Shown here in pieces: positions 20,253 through 29,201 of a stretch of 64,000 nt of DNA. This DNA comes from Allobosea vaviloviae (GTDB taxonomy: Bacteria > Pseudomonadota > Alphaproteobacteria > Rhizobiales > Beijerinckiaceae): positions 124,001 to 188,000 of the forward strand of contig NZ_LGSZ01000025.1 of NCBI RefSeq assembly GCF_001298265.1. The letters are read 5' to 3'. The position numbers and the translations under genes were made by a program. The notes under the pieces were generated by a model, which ran no database searches, was not told the DNA's origin, and saw nothing but the letters and a program-made list of their open reading frames with translations. Positions within the stretch are counted from its first letter, which is position 1. The number at the start of each line of letters is the position of its first letter.

Positions 20253-20699
20253 TCAGGGGCCGTCGGGATGACCGGGCGTCGCCACGGCTTCCCAGACCGG
20301 GCCGAGATCCTTCATCTGGGCCTCGATGCATTCGATCTGGAGCACGATCGCAGCACCGTCGGAGAAATGCAGCGTGACGGCGCCGGCCGGCACCTCACCC
20401 TCGGCAAAGGTGATCGCCAGCAGGCTCAGCACCTGGTCGGGCATGGCCTTGTCGATCCTGGTGCTGCGAACGGCGAGCACGCGGTCGAAATGCAGGGCGG
20501 TCAGCCGGCGGCGGCGCTGGCCGAGAGCCTCACCCTCCCAGTCGAAGCGGCGGGCTGCGAGAGCGAAGCGCTTCTGCGCCGGCAGCCAGACGATGTCGGC
20601 CACCTTCAGAACCGCATCCTGCAGATGCGCCGACACGACCGCCAGATCATCGGTGTCCAGCGCGAGGAGCTTCAACGGGTCTGCGGCATCGTCCGACAT
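20253..20699 (-). CDS. DUF2948 family protein
   Basis: A 148-residue protein of unknown function, recognised by 'LKLLALDTDDLAVVSAHLQDA' (cut here to its core), 'RRRLTALHFDRVLAVRS' and 'LSLLAITF'. It regularly sits between murA and hisD in Rhizobiales. The start is ATG 20697-20699 ('MSDDAADPLK'); the longer frame would overlap the murA stop. Confidence 0.88.
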   Translation of the reverse strand: MSDDAADPLKLLALDTDDLAVVSAHLQDAVLKVADIVWLPAQKRFALAARRFDWEGEALGQRRRRLTALHFDRVLAVRSTRIDKAMPDQVLSLLAITFAEGEVPAGAVTLHFSDGAAIVLQIECIEAQMKDLGPVWEAVATPGHPDGP

Positions 20700-20731
20700 G
20701 GGGGGTGTTCTGGCGGTGCCGCCGGGATACG

Positions 20732-22021
20732 TCAACCGGTGATGCGCTCGACGAGGCCGCCACAGCGCGTCAGCTTGGCTTCCAGGGCCTCGAAACCGCG
20801 GTCGAGATGGTAGACGCGGTTGATCATGGTCTCGCCTTCCGCCGCGAGGCCGCCGATGACGAGCGAGACCGAGGCACGCAGATCGGTCGCCATCACCGGC
20901 GCGCCCGTGAGCTTGGCGACACCCTCGACATGGGCGGCATCGCCTTCCAGCCTGATCTTCGCGCCGAGACGCGCCAGCTCCTGCACATGCATGAAGCGGT
21001 TCTCGAAGATGGTTTCGCGGATGCGCGAGGTGCCCTTGGCCTTCGTCATGAGCGCCATGAACTGGGCCTGGAGATCGGTCGGGAAGCCGGGGAACGGGTC
21101 GGTATCGACATCGACGGATTCGAGCCGTTGACCATTGCGGCGCACGCGGATGCCCTCATTGGTCGAGGTCACCTCGGCGCCGGCCTTGACCAGCACGTCG
21201 AGCGCCGACTGCAGCAGGTCGGCACGAGCCCCTTCCAGCAGCACGTCGCCGCCGGTCATCGCCACCGCCATGGCGTAGGTGCCGGTCTCGATGCGGTCGG
21301 GCAGGACGGTATGATGCGCGCCGCCGAGGCGGGCGACGCCGGTGACGACGATCCGGCTCGTGCCGGCGCCCTCGATCTTGGCACCCATCTTGATCAGGCA
21401 GGCGGCGAGATCGACGACCTCGGGCTCGCGCGCCGCATTCTCGATCACCGTCGTGCCCTGCGCCAGCACCGCGCCCATCAGCGCAGTATGGGTGCCGCCG
21501 ACCGTCACCTTCGGGAAGACGATCTCGGCGCCCTTGAGGCCCCTGGGCGCGCGGGCGAGCGCATAGCCATTCTCGATCTCGATCTCGGCGCCGAGCTTCT
21601 CCAACGCCATCAGCAGAAGGTCGACAGGGCGCGTGCCGATGGCGCAGCCGCCGGGCAGCGAGACCTTGGCCTCGCCCATCCGGGCGAGGATCGGCGCGAT
21701 CACCCAGAAGCTGGCGCGCATGGTCGAGACAAGCTCATAGGGAGCGCAGGTATCGACGATCTGGCGGGCGGTCAGGGAGATCGTCTGGCCGGTCTCGGCC
21801 GACTGGCCGATGCGCTTGCCGGCGACGGTCCTGTCGACGCCCTGGTTGGAGAGGATGCGCGAGAGCGCGCTGACATCGGAGAGGCGCGGCACATTGGCCA
21901 GCGTCAGGGTCTCGTCGGTGAGCAGGCTCGCGATCATCAGCGGCAGTGCCGCATTCTTCGCGCCCGAGATCGGAATCGCGCCATTGAGGCGCTGGCCGCC
22001 GGTGATGCGGATCTTGTCCAT
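20732..22021 (-). CDS. murA: UDP-N-acetylglucosamine 1-carboxyvinyltransferase
   Basis: A 429-residue enzyme that adds enolpyruvate from PEP to UDP-GlcNAc, the first committed step of peptidoglycan synthesis. '[20 protein letters not shown]' at the N-terminus and '[16 protein letters not shown]' with the PEP-binding, fosfomycin-reactive Cys near residue 125 are both present. The inside-out alpha-beta barrel repeat pattern runs throughout. It is preceded by a small basic-helix gene and followed by DUF2948. Confidence 0.96.
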   Translation of the reverse strand: MDKIRITGGQRLNGAIPISGAKNAALPLMIASLLTDETLTLANVPRLSDVSALSRILSNQGVDRTVAGKRIGQSAETGQTISLTARQIVDTCAPYELVSTMRASFWVIAPILARMGEAKVSLPGGCAIGTRPVDLLLMALEKLGAEIEIENGYALARAPRGLKGAEIVFPKVTVGGTHTALMGAVLAQGTTVIENAAREPEVVDLAACLIKMGAKIEGAGTSRIVVTGVARLGGAHHTVLPDRIETGTYAMAVAMTGGDVLLEGARADLLQSALDVLVKAGAEVTSTNEGIRVRRNGQRLESVDVDTDPFPGFPTDLQAQFMALMTKAKGTSRIRETIFENRFMHVQELARLGAKIRLEGDAAHVEGVAKLTGAPVMATDLRASVSLVIGGLAAEGETMINRVYHLDRGFEALEAKLTRCGGLVERITG

Positions 22022-22076
22022 CGTCAGGTCCTGCTAAGCCGCCAGGCTGACAGCCGGCGGCGCATGGGAAACTCGG

Positions 22077-22241
22077 TCAGGACCGGTTGAGGTCGGCCTG
22101 GGTTTGCGGTGCCGGCTCCTGCGCGGGCGCCTCGTCCGCGCGGCGAGCCCGGGCCTGTGCCTTGCGGCGCTTCAGGTTTTCCCGAAGGGCGGCGGCAAGG
22201 CGCGCCCTCTTCTCGTCGTCTGCGGATGTCTGGTGGTTCAC
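22077..22241 (-). CDS. Small highly charged helical protein upstream of murA
   Basis: A 54-residue protein read from GTG 22241: an acidic start, then 'RLAAALRENLKRRKAQARAR', a strongly basic helix, and a Pro/Gln/Ala tail. Small proteins with a 'LRENLKRRKAQAR' core commonly lie just upstream of murA in Rhizobiales, which supports this choice of frame and start over the longer 172-residue frame. Function unknown; RNA or ribosome contact would fit the basic helix but is speculation. Confidence 0.65.
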   Translation of the reverse strand: MNHQTSADDEKRARLAAALRENLKRRKAQARARRADEAPAQEPAPQTQADLNRS

Positions 22242-22479
22242 GGCATCAACTCGGTACCGGGGTTCAACGCTCGGATCGCGGCGAAATCGCGGCGCATGGT
22301 TAGCCGCATGCATTGATTTGGACAAGCACGGCGCGGCAGGCCGCCTCGATCGGCGATGTGCGGCAAGCGGATTGCGGCCTGGCGGAGGCACGCGGCTTGC
22401 GTGCGACCATGGCCTCGCGCGCCCGTCGTTCCATCGCGATACGACCAGACGATCGGCACATGACGTTAGGGAATAAAGC

Positions 22480-22526
22480 TTAACGAAATTAACCATTTCC
22501 ACGGGATTGCGTTTACAATTTGTTAA
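22480..22526 (+). promoter_or_regulatory. AT-rich promoter region with CtrA-like boxes
   Basis: This locally AT-rich stretch lies 57-103 bases before the RpfF-like gene. It contains 'ttaaccat' (22489-22496), the CtrA half-site octamer, a TTAA at 22480-22483, and 'ttta' N7 'ttaa' (22512-22526), one mismatch from the CtrA full site TTAA-N7-TTAA. CtrA control would suit a c-di-GMP/quorum module, but the match is by eye only. Confidence 0.35.
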
Positions 22527-22582
22527 CTTCGCATACCTTGCCGACATCGCTCTCGATGCACGGCAATTTGGGGGTCTGCGGC

Positions 22583-23539
22583 ATGTTTCATTCATTTGCT
22601 TCCGTCATGGATGTCGCGGCACCGGCGGTGCTGGACCGCTGCGACGTCATCGATGCGATCCGCCACAAGGCGGGCTTCCTGCCCGAGACGCAGCTGTCCT
22701 ACGAGCCGGAGATCAAGACCCTCTGGGTGACGATCCGTCCGGAGCTGAAGCCGGTCTTCACGCTGCAGCTGCTCGACAGCCTGGTGAAAATCCAGAACGC
22801 GATCGCAGCGCTCTGGGGCGCTCCCGAACAGTATCATCGCGCGCCGGTGCGCTTCCTCGCGTTTCGGGGAACCGGCCCGTTCTTCACGCTCGGCGGCGAT
22901 CTCGATTTCTATCTCGACTGCCTCGCCAAGAACGATCGCGCGGCGCTCGCCGAATATGCCCGGCTGTCCAGCGCCGGAGCGGTGATGAACGCCAGCGGCC
23001 TGAACGGGCTCGTCGTGACGCTGTCGACGATCCACGCCAAGGCGATCGGCGGCGGCATCGATGCGCCGCGCTCATGCAACGTCATGATCGCCGAGGAGCA
23101 GGCGTCGTTCGTCTATCCGGAAATCAAGTTCAACCATTTTCCGATCACGGCGGTCGCGATCCTGTCGCGCCGCATGGGTCCGCGCGCCGCCGAGGAGATG
23201 CTCCTGTCAGGCGAGGAGATGAGCGCGCAGGAATTCCTCGCGGCGGGCGGGCTCGAAGCCGTCGTGCCGACGGGGACCGGCGAGGCCTGGATCCGCAAAT
23301 ATGCCAGCGACTCGCTGCCCGTCCATGCAGCCAAGACCGCACTGTTCTCGGCCTTCAACCGCCGCGCGGGCGATCTGAAGGAGGAACTCGAACATCTCGG
23401 CCAGATCTGGACCGATTGCATGCTGCGGCTCAATCCCAGTGCGATCTCGAAATTGCAGCGGATCGCACAAACGCAGGACAGGATGCTCGCGCGGGTCTAC
23501 CAGCGGTCCGTCCCCACCATTCAGCGGCTGGGGGCCTGA
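22583..23539 (+). CDS. RpfF-like crotonase-fold protein (DSF synthase family)
   Basis: A 318-residue crotonase-superfamily protein. It resembles RpfF, which makes cis-2-unsaturated fatty acid signals (DSF): 'FFTLGGDLDFYLDCLAKNDRA', split here around residues 100-119, then 'HAKAIGGGID' and 'MIAEEQASFVYPEIKFNHFP', with a C-terminal 'IWTDCMLRL' helix. RpfF uses two glutamates 20 residues apart. The second is kept (Glu180 in 'YPEIKF') and the first is Asp160 in 'GGGIDAPRSC'. ATG 22583 gives the N-terminus 'MFHSFASVMD'. The next gene encodes a PAS-GGDEF-EAL protein, paralleling rpfF-rpfR in Burkholderia. DSF synthesis is inferred, and another acyl-CoA hydratase or thioesterase role is possible. 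Confidence 0.78.
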   Translation: MFHSFASVMDVAAPAVLDRCDVIDAIRHKAGFLPETQLSYEPEIKTLWVTIRPELKPVFTLQLLDSLVKIQNAIAALWGAPEQYHRAPVRFLAFRGTGPFFTLGGDLDFYLDCLAKNDRAALAEYARLSSAGAVMNASGLNGLVVTLSTIHAKAIGGGIDAPRSCNVMIAEEQASFVYPEIKFNHFPITAVAILSRRMGPRAAEEMLLSGEEMSAQEFLAAGGLEAVVPTGTGEAWIRKYASDSLPVHAAKTALFSAFNRRAGDLKEELEHLGQIWTDCMLRLNPSAISKLQRIAQTQDRMLARVYQRSVPTIQRLGA

Positions 23540-23675
23540 GCCGGGACGAGGCGCTTCCGACGCGAGGAAAACGCCACCAAACACGAAACATTTACCTCTG
23601 CGCCCTTAAATCCTGGAATCGACAGGACACGGGTGCGGCGAGCAGGCGCCCCGGCACCCCCTGGGGCAGGATTTC

Positions 23676-26003
23676 ATGGCGGGCGCGCTCAAGCGACTGT
23701 GGAACGCCAGAGCGCAGGATCCGGCGGAGGGTTTCGACCTGCCCGGTTATGCGCTGCTGGTCAGTTCGCTGTTCTCGTCGCCGGCTTCGATCATTCCCGG
23801 CGGCGTGGCTGGTATCCTGACGCCGTTCCTGTGCTGGATTTCGACAGGCCTCGATCTTTTCCTGCATCTGACGCTGATGGTCACCGTCATCGTGCTCCTG
23901 CGGCTGGCGAATTTCATCGCCTATCATCGGTGCGACCATTCCAGCGAAGGCTATGCCGCGACGCGTCGCTGGGACCGGGACTATTTCCTGGGCGCGACCG
24001 CCTTCAGCGCGGTGCTCGGCTACAGCTGCTACGCCGCGCTCACGCATACGGACGATGCGGCCGCCCACATCACCTCGGTCGCCTCGACGATCGCGATCGC
24101 ATCAGGCTATGTCTCGCGCAATGCCGGCCGGCCGAAATTCGTCGCGGTGCAGTTGCTGACCTTCTGCATTCCGATGGCGATCGGGCTGATCCAGGCCCAC
24201 AACGTCTATTATCACTACATCGGCTATTTCGCCTTCCTGTTCGTGGCGGCCAACATCGCCATCACGAACTCGATCCATCGCAACCTTCTGGCCCTCAGCG
24301 ACGCGACCAAGCAGTCGAAGGCGCTGGCGTCGGCCCTGCACTCCCAGAACCTGACGCTCGACGCCGCCCTGAACACCATGATCCATGGGCTGGCGATGTT
24401 CGACCGCGACCTCAAGCTCGCCGTCAGCAACGCACCTCACCAAGCACTTTACGGACTGCCCGAGACGCTGGCTCTGCCGGGTACGCCGATCACCGCGATC
24501 GGGCGTTTCCTGGTCGAGCGACAGGTCGTCCGTGCGGAGCAGCTGCGAGACCTCAGGGAGGCGCTGGTCGAGATCCAGAGGACCCAGCAAACCACCAGCC
24601 GCGAAATCCAGACCCAGGCCGGCCGCATTCTCGTCGTCACCTTCGCGCCCGCGGCCGAAGGCGGCGTGCTGATGTCGACGGAGGACGCCACCAGCCGCAA
24701 GGCCACGGAGGCCCGCATCGAGCAGATGGCGCGCTTCGACGAGCTGACCGGGCTCGCCAACCGATTCGAGTACAACAGCAACATCGCCGAGGCCTTCGGC
24801 CGGATGGAGCGGACCGGCGAGCCCTTCGCGCTGCTCTATGTCGATCTCGACGGCTTCAAGCAGATCAACGACAATCTCGGTCACGATCTCGGCGACCGCG
24901 TGCTGGTGGAGACGGCCAACCGCCTGCGCGGCGCCGTCCGCGGCAGCGATCTGCTCGCCCGCTTTGGCGGCGACGAGTTCCTGCTGATCCTGCCGGCGGC
25001 CAACCACGCCACCGTCACCATCATTGCGCAGCGCATGATCGACGCGATGTCCAAGGCCTTCAGGCTCGACAACAAGACGGTCTACGTCACAGCCAGCATC
25101 GGCATCGCCATGGCGCCACATGACGGCGCGATGCCGGCAGACCTGCTGCGCCATGCCGACACGGCGCTCTACAAGGCCAAGGCAGCCGGCCGCAACACGC
25201 TGATGTTCTTCAACCCGGCCATGGCCGAGGAGATGCTCGAGCGCCACGAGATCGAGGTTGATCTGCGCAAGGCCTGCGAGGACGGCACGCTGGAGCTGTA
25301 CTACCAGCCGATCCTGGATCTGCGGACCGGAGAGATCGTCTCGCGCGAGGCGCTGATGCGCTGGCAGCACCCGACGCGGGGCATGGTGTCAGCCGGCCTG
25401 TTCATCCCCGTCGCGGAGCAATCCGGGCTGATCGCTGCGATCGGCGACTGGGCGATCCGCCAGGCCTGCAAGGATGCCGCCTCCTGGGAAAGTCATGTCG
25501 GCGTCTCCGTCAACGTCTCGCCGCTGCAGTTCCGCGAGCCGCGCCGTATCGTCGAGACGGTGAAGGATGCGCTGATCGCATCGGGCCTCAACTCACGCAG
25601 GCTGACGCTCGAGGTCACCGAATCGCTGCTGATCGAGGACAACAAGACGACGCTCGGCGTGATCGACGAGTTGCGGACGCTTGGCGTGACCTTCGCCCTG
25701 GACGATTTCGGCACGGGTTATTCCTCGCTGGCCTATCTTTCGACCTACCCCTTCGCGCAAGTGAAGATCGACCAGAGCTTCACCCGCACCGTCCATTCCA
25801 GCGAAGCCTCGAAAGCGATCATCGAAGCGGTCTGCCAGCTCGCGCGCCGCCTCTCGATGAATGTCGTGGTCGAGGGCATCGAGACCGAGCAGCAGCGCAT
25901 CGCCGTGCAGCTCCTGGGTGCGCAACGGGCCCAGGGCTATCTCTTCGGCAGGCCGGAGCCGCTGGCGAATTTCCTGCCGCGGAAAGACCGCAACGTCGCC
26001 TGA
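23676..26003 (+). CDS. Membrane PAS-GGDEF-EAL cyclic-di-GMP enzyme
   Basis: A 775-residue protein. Residues about 22-205 hold roughly six membrane segments, 230-340 a PAS-like domain ('NTMIHGLAMFDRDLKLAVSN'), 352-512 a diguanylate cyclase and 520-770 a phosphodiesterase. The cyclase site is intact (GGDEF 431-435) with a preceding RxxD inhibitory site (422-425). The EAL side is also intact: Glu558-Leu560, 'NVSPLQF', Glu646, 'DDFGTGYSS', Lys697, Glu733 and Gln753. It could therefore both make and degrade c-di-GMP. It starts 136 bases after the RpfF-like gene. PAS-GGDEF-EAL is the layout of the DSF receptor RpfR, but RpfR has no membrane domain. Confidence 0.93.
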   Translation: MAGALKRLWNARAQDPAEGFDLPGYALLVSSLFSSPASIIPGGVAGILTPFLCWISTGLDLFLHLTLMVTVIVLLRLANFIAYHRCDHSSEGYAATRRWDRDYFLGATAFSAVLGYSCYAALTHTDDAAAHITSVASTIAIASGYVSRNAGRPKFVAVQLLTFCIPMAIGLIQAHNVYYHYIGYFAFLFVAANIAITNSIHRNLLALSDATKQSKALASALHSQNLTLDAALNTMIHGLAMFDRDLKLAVSNAPHQALYGLPETLALPGTPITAIGRFLVERQVVRAEQLRDLREALVEIQRTQQTTSREIQTQAGRILVVTFAPAAEGGVLMSTEDATSRKATEARIEQMARFDELTGLANRFEYNSNIAEAFGRMERTGEPFALLYVDLDGFKQINDNLGHDLGDRVLVETANRLRGAVRGSDLLARFGGDEFLLILPAANHATVTIIAQRMIDAMSKAFRLDNKTVYVTASIGIAMAPHDGAMPADLLRHADTALYKAKAAGRNTLMFFNPAMAEEMLERHEIEVDLRKACEDGTLELYYQPILDLRTGEIVSREALMRWQHPTRGMVSAGLFIPVAEQSGLIAAIGDWAIRQACKDAASWESHVGVSVNVSPLQFREPRRIVETVKDALIASGLNSRRLTLEVTESLLIEDNKTTLGVIDELRTLGVTFALDDFGTGYSSLAYLSTYPFAQVKIDQSFTRTVHSSEASKAIIEAVCQLARRLSMNVVVEGIETEQQRIAVQLLGAQRAQGYLFGRPEPLANFLPRKDRNVA

Positions 26004-26241
26004 GAGGCGGCGCGGCAGCCAAGGCCGGTCGGCCGGCGCGGAATGCTCCGCATCGAGCCAGCGCTTCCAATCCATGTTACGGCTGATACGGCCTTGATTC
26101 CGCTCATCGGGCAGCGCATCTGCGTCCTTGGAATTCCTCCGCGTCCTTGCAATCCGTCAGCAGCCTGGGAGCCAGCATGATCCTGCCCGACAGCCGGCTC
26201 CCTTGCCGGTCCGGCCCGTCGAACCTTTCGGACCTTCTCTC

Positions 26242-27723
26242 ATGGACGCGGGGAGGAACGGCGTGAGCGAGGGCGCGGCATCAGCCGGCACGCCTCCGGC
26301 TCTGACCCCGGATCTCTGCGTGATCGGGGCCGGCACGGCGGGGCTTGCCGTCGCGACGGCTGCGGCCGCCTTCGGGGTCTCGGTCGTGATCGTCGAACGC
26401 GACCGCATGGGCGGCCATGCCGGCGGCAGCGCCGTGATGGCGCTCGCGGCTGCCGCTGCCCGGGCGCAGGCCGTTCGCGAGGCGCGACGCTTCGGCGTCG
26501 TGACAGGCGAGCCGCAGGTCAACGACGCGCAACTCCACGACCATGTCCAGCGCGTGCTCGCGGCTGCAGCGCCCAACACCTCGGCGCAACGCATGACGGC
26601 GCTGGGCGCCGTGGTGATCGCGGGCGAAGCCCGTTTCGTCAGCCGCAGCACCGTCGCGGTCGGCGCGCAGACGATCAAGGCGCGCCGCTTCGTGATCGCG
26701 ACCGGCGCACGTACCGTCGCTCCGCCGATCCCGGGGCTGGAGACCGTCCCCTTCCTGACCGATGCCAGTCTGGCGAGCGCGACACGCCGGCCCGAGCGCC
26801 TCATCGTGCTCGGCGGCAGCGCGACCGGCGTCGCGGTCGCACAGGCGATGGCGCGCCTTGGCAGCCAGGTCACGCTCGTCGAATCCACGAGCCTGCTCGC
26901 GGGCGACGACCCCGAGGCGGTCGCGATCCTGCGCCGGGCGCTGCTGCGCGAGGGGGTGGTCCTGCATGAGCAGGCGCAACTGCTGCGGGCGCAATCGGTC
27001 CGTGGCGGCTTGCGGCTCGCCATCGCCGGGCTCGATGGCGGCGCCGAGCACATCATCGGGGGCACGCATCTCCTGCTCGCGACCAGCCGGACGCCGGCAA
27101 TCGAAACGCTCGACCTCGAGCTGGCCGGCGTCGTCAGCGATGCAGGGGGCGTCCGCGTCGATCGGCAGTTGCGCAGCACGAATCGTCGCGTCTATGCCAT
27201 CGGCGACTGCGTAAGCGGCTCGGTCGGCGGTGTCGGCGGCGGGCCGATCGCCGAGGAGCACGCCCGTCTGGTCTTGCGCCATGCGCTGTTTCGCCAGCGC
27301 GGCCGGTTCGACGCGACGGCCGTCCCCCGTGTCACGCAGACCCAGCCGGAGCTTGCCAGCCTCGGCCTGTCCGAGGAGCAGGCGCGCGCGCAGGCCGGAG
27401 CCATCCGCGTGCTGCGCTGGCCCTATGCCGAAAGTGAGCGCGCCCAGGCCGAGCGCGAGACCGAGGGGTTCGTCAAGCTCGTCACCGACGCAAAGGGCCG
27501 CGTGCTCGGCGTCACGATCGTCGGGGCACGGGCGGGCGATCTGATCGCGACCTGGGCGCTGGCGCTGAAGACGGGCACGAGCGCCACGGCCATGGCGGAG
27601 CTGATGATGCCGTATCCGACCCTGTCCGACGTCTCGAAGCGGGCGGCGACCTCGTTCCTCATGCCGCTGGCTGCAAAACCCGCCTTGCGCCGCCTCATCG
27701 GCTTCCTGCGCCGTTTCGGGTAG
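26242..27723 (+). CDS. FAD/NAD-dependent oxidoreductase of the dihydrolipoamide dehydrogenase fold, redox cysteines absent
   Basis: A 493-residue class I flavoprotein. FAD motif 'CVIGAGTAGLAVATAA' at the N-terminus, NAD motif 'LIVLGGSATGVAVAQAMARL' near residue 185, 'VYAIGDC' near 315 and the C-terminal dimer domain are present. The active-site strand that normally reads GGxCxNxGCxPSK is 'MGGHAGGSAVMALAA', so both redox Cys are missing. The C-terminal His-x4-Glu pair is also lost ('MPYPTLSDVSK'). Disulfide reduction is therefore unlikely; NADH/quinone or transhydrogenase-type chemistry is possible. ATG 26242 or GTG 26263 may be the start. A histidine kinase follows 11 bases later. Confidence 0.85.
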   Translation: MDAGRNGVSEGAASAGTPPALTPDLCVIGAGTAGLAVATAAAAFGVSVVIVERDRMGGHAGGSAVMALAAAAARAQAVREARRFGVVTGEPQVNDAQLHDHVQRVLAAAAPNTSAQRMTALGAVVIAGEARFVSRSTVAVGAQTIKARRFVIATGARTVAPPIPGLETVPFLTDASLASATRRPERLIVLGGSATGVAVAQAMARLGSQVTLVESTSLLAGDDPEAVAILRRALLREGVVLHEQAQLLRAQSVRGGLRLAIAGLDGGAEHIIGGTHLLLATSRTPAIETLDLELAGVVSDAGGVRVDRQLRSTNRRVYAIGDCVSGSVGGVGGGPIAEEHARLVLRHALFRQRGRFDATAVPRVTQTQPELASLGLSEEQARAQAGAIRVLRWPYAESERAQAERETEGFVKLVTDAKGRVLGVTIVGARAGDLIATWALALKTGTSATAMAELMMPYPTLSDVSKRAATSFLMPLAAKPALRRLIGFLRRFG

Positions 27724-27734
27724 GATCGAAGCCG

Positions 27735-29195
27735 ATGCAGCACCACACGCCCAACAGGAACCAGCTTTCCATCAGCCTGCCGCGCGGCCTGACGCGGCTC
27801 GGGCTCTCAGCCAAGCTGCTCGTCCTGACGGTTCTGTTCGTGATGCTGGCGGAAGTGCTGATCTATCTGCCGTCAGTCGCCAATTTCCGGCGCAACTGGC
27901 TCAACGACAGGCTGGCGGCGGCACAGATCGCCGTGCTCGTGCTGGAGGGCGCCCCGCAGGACGGCCTGCCCGAGGGCAGCGAGAATCGCCTGCTGATGGG
28001 CGTCGGCGCCCGCGCCATTGCGGCGCGCGTCGGAGGCGCCCGCCGCCTGCTCACCCTCGATTCGATGCCCCCTGCTGCCGTGTCGCGCACTGTCGATCTG
28101 CGCAGTCTCGGCTGGGTCGACGCGATCGGCGAGGCGCTGGACACGCTGGTGCTGCCGCCTGCGAAAATGCCGATCCGGGTCATCGGCGAGGCGGTCGGCG
28201 GCGCCGACTTCGTCGAACTCGTCATCGACGAAGCGCCGCTGCAGCGCGCGATGCTGAAATTCTCGACCAATCTGCTGCTGCTCTCGCTGCTGATCTCGGG
28301 GCTGACGGCGGTCGCGGTCTATATCGCGCTCAACTGGATGATCGTGGATCCCATCCGCCAGCTCGCCGCCAATGTCATGGAATTCGAGGCCGATCCGGAG
28401 AACCCGCACCGGATCATCGAGCCGACGCAGCGGGCAGACGAGATCGGCGAGGCCCAGCGCGCGCTCGCCCGCATGCAGATGACGCTCGCGGGCGAACTGC
28501 GCACCAAGAAGCACCTCGCCGAACTCGGCCTCGCGGTCAGCAAGATCAACCACGATCTGCGCAACATGCTGGCGGCGGCGCAATTGATGTCGGATCGGCT
28601 CGTCGACACCCGCGACGCCAAGATCAAGCGTTTCGCGCCGCGGCTGATCGCGACGCTCGGCCGCGCCATCGACTTCTGCCAGGCGACTCTGGCCTATGGC
28701 CGCGCGGCGGAGGCGACGCCGGTGCTGAAGGACGTCGGCTTGCGCCAACTCGTGGCGGAGCAGGCCGACATGCTCGGCCTCGCCGAGGCGGCCATGGTCA
28801 CGTTCAGCAACGAGGTTCCCGCCGATCTGATCGCGCCTTGCGATCCCGACCAGATGGCCCGCGTCCTGCTCAACCTGATGCGCAATTCGGTGCAGGCGCT
28901 GACCCAGGCCGGGGCTGAGGAAGGCGGCCGGCCGACGCTGAGGGTCAAGGCCGAGCGCGACAACGGCTCGATCATCCTGCGCGTGGCCGATAACGGCCCC
29001 GGCGTGCCGGAGCGGGCGCGGGCAAACCTGTTCCAGGCCTTTCGCGGCTCCGTGACGCCCGGAGGAACCGGGCTCGGCCTTGCCGTTGCAGCCGAACTGG
29101 TGCGGCTGCACGGCGGCACGATCGCGCTCGAGCCCTCGGACACCGGCGCTGTCTTCATGGTGACGCTACCGGGACGTCGGCAGGCGGCGGCCTGA
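27735..29195 (+). CDS. HAMP-domain sensor histidine kinase
   Basis: A 486-residue inner-membrane kinase: TM1 about 28-45, a periplasmic domain about 46-175, TM2 about 178-200, HAMP about 200-255, then a dimerisation helix with the phospho-acceptor in 'VSKINHDLRNMLAAAQ'. The ATPase domain has the N-box 'LLNLMRNSVQAL', 'VADNGPGVP' and 'GGTGLGLAVAAEL'. All catalytic boxes are present. No response regulator is adjacent, so it is an orphan here; the regulator at 34038 is 5 kb away. Close spacing to the flavoprotein gene suggests co-transcription. Confidence 0.92.
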   Translation: MQHHTPNRNQLSISLPRGLTRLGLSAKLLVLTVLFVMLAEVLIYLPSVANFRRNWLNDRLAAAQIAVLVLEGAPQDGLPEGSENRLLMGVGARAIAARVGGARRLLTLDSMPPAAVSRTVDLRSLGWVDAIGEALDTLVLPPAKMPIRVIGEAVGGADFVELVIDEAPLQRAMLKFSTNLLLLSLLISGLTAVAVYIALNWMIVDPIRQLAANVMEFEADPENPHRIIEPTQRADEIGEAQRALARMQMTLAGELRTKKHLAELGLAVSKINHDLRNMLAAAQLMSDRLVDTRDAKIKRFAPRLIATLGRAIDFCQATLAYGRAAEATPVLKDVGLRQLVAEQADMLGLAEAAMVTFSNEVPADLIAPCDPDQMARVLLNLMRNSVQALTQAGAEEGGRPTLRVKAERDNGSIILRVADNGPGVPERARANLFQAFRGSVTPGGTGLGLAVAAELVRLHGGTIALEPSDTGAVFMVTLPGRRQAAA

Positions 29196-29201
29196 TGCGG
29201 C

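Noticed and set aside
20705-22090. A 461-codon open frame opposite murA
   Set aside because: murA is complete and highly conserved; the opposing frame has no start context or motifs.
22583-23539. Plain enoyl-CoA hydratase for valine or fatty-acid oxidation
   Set aside because: The LGGDL...F / GDRA / GGG(I)D / PE..F..FP pattern and C-terminal helix resemble RpfF more than beta-oxidation hydratases, and no beta-oxidation genes are adjacent; kept as an alternative in the annotation.
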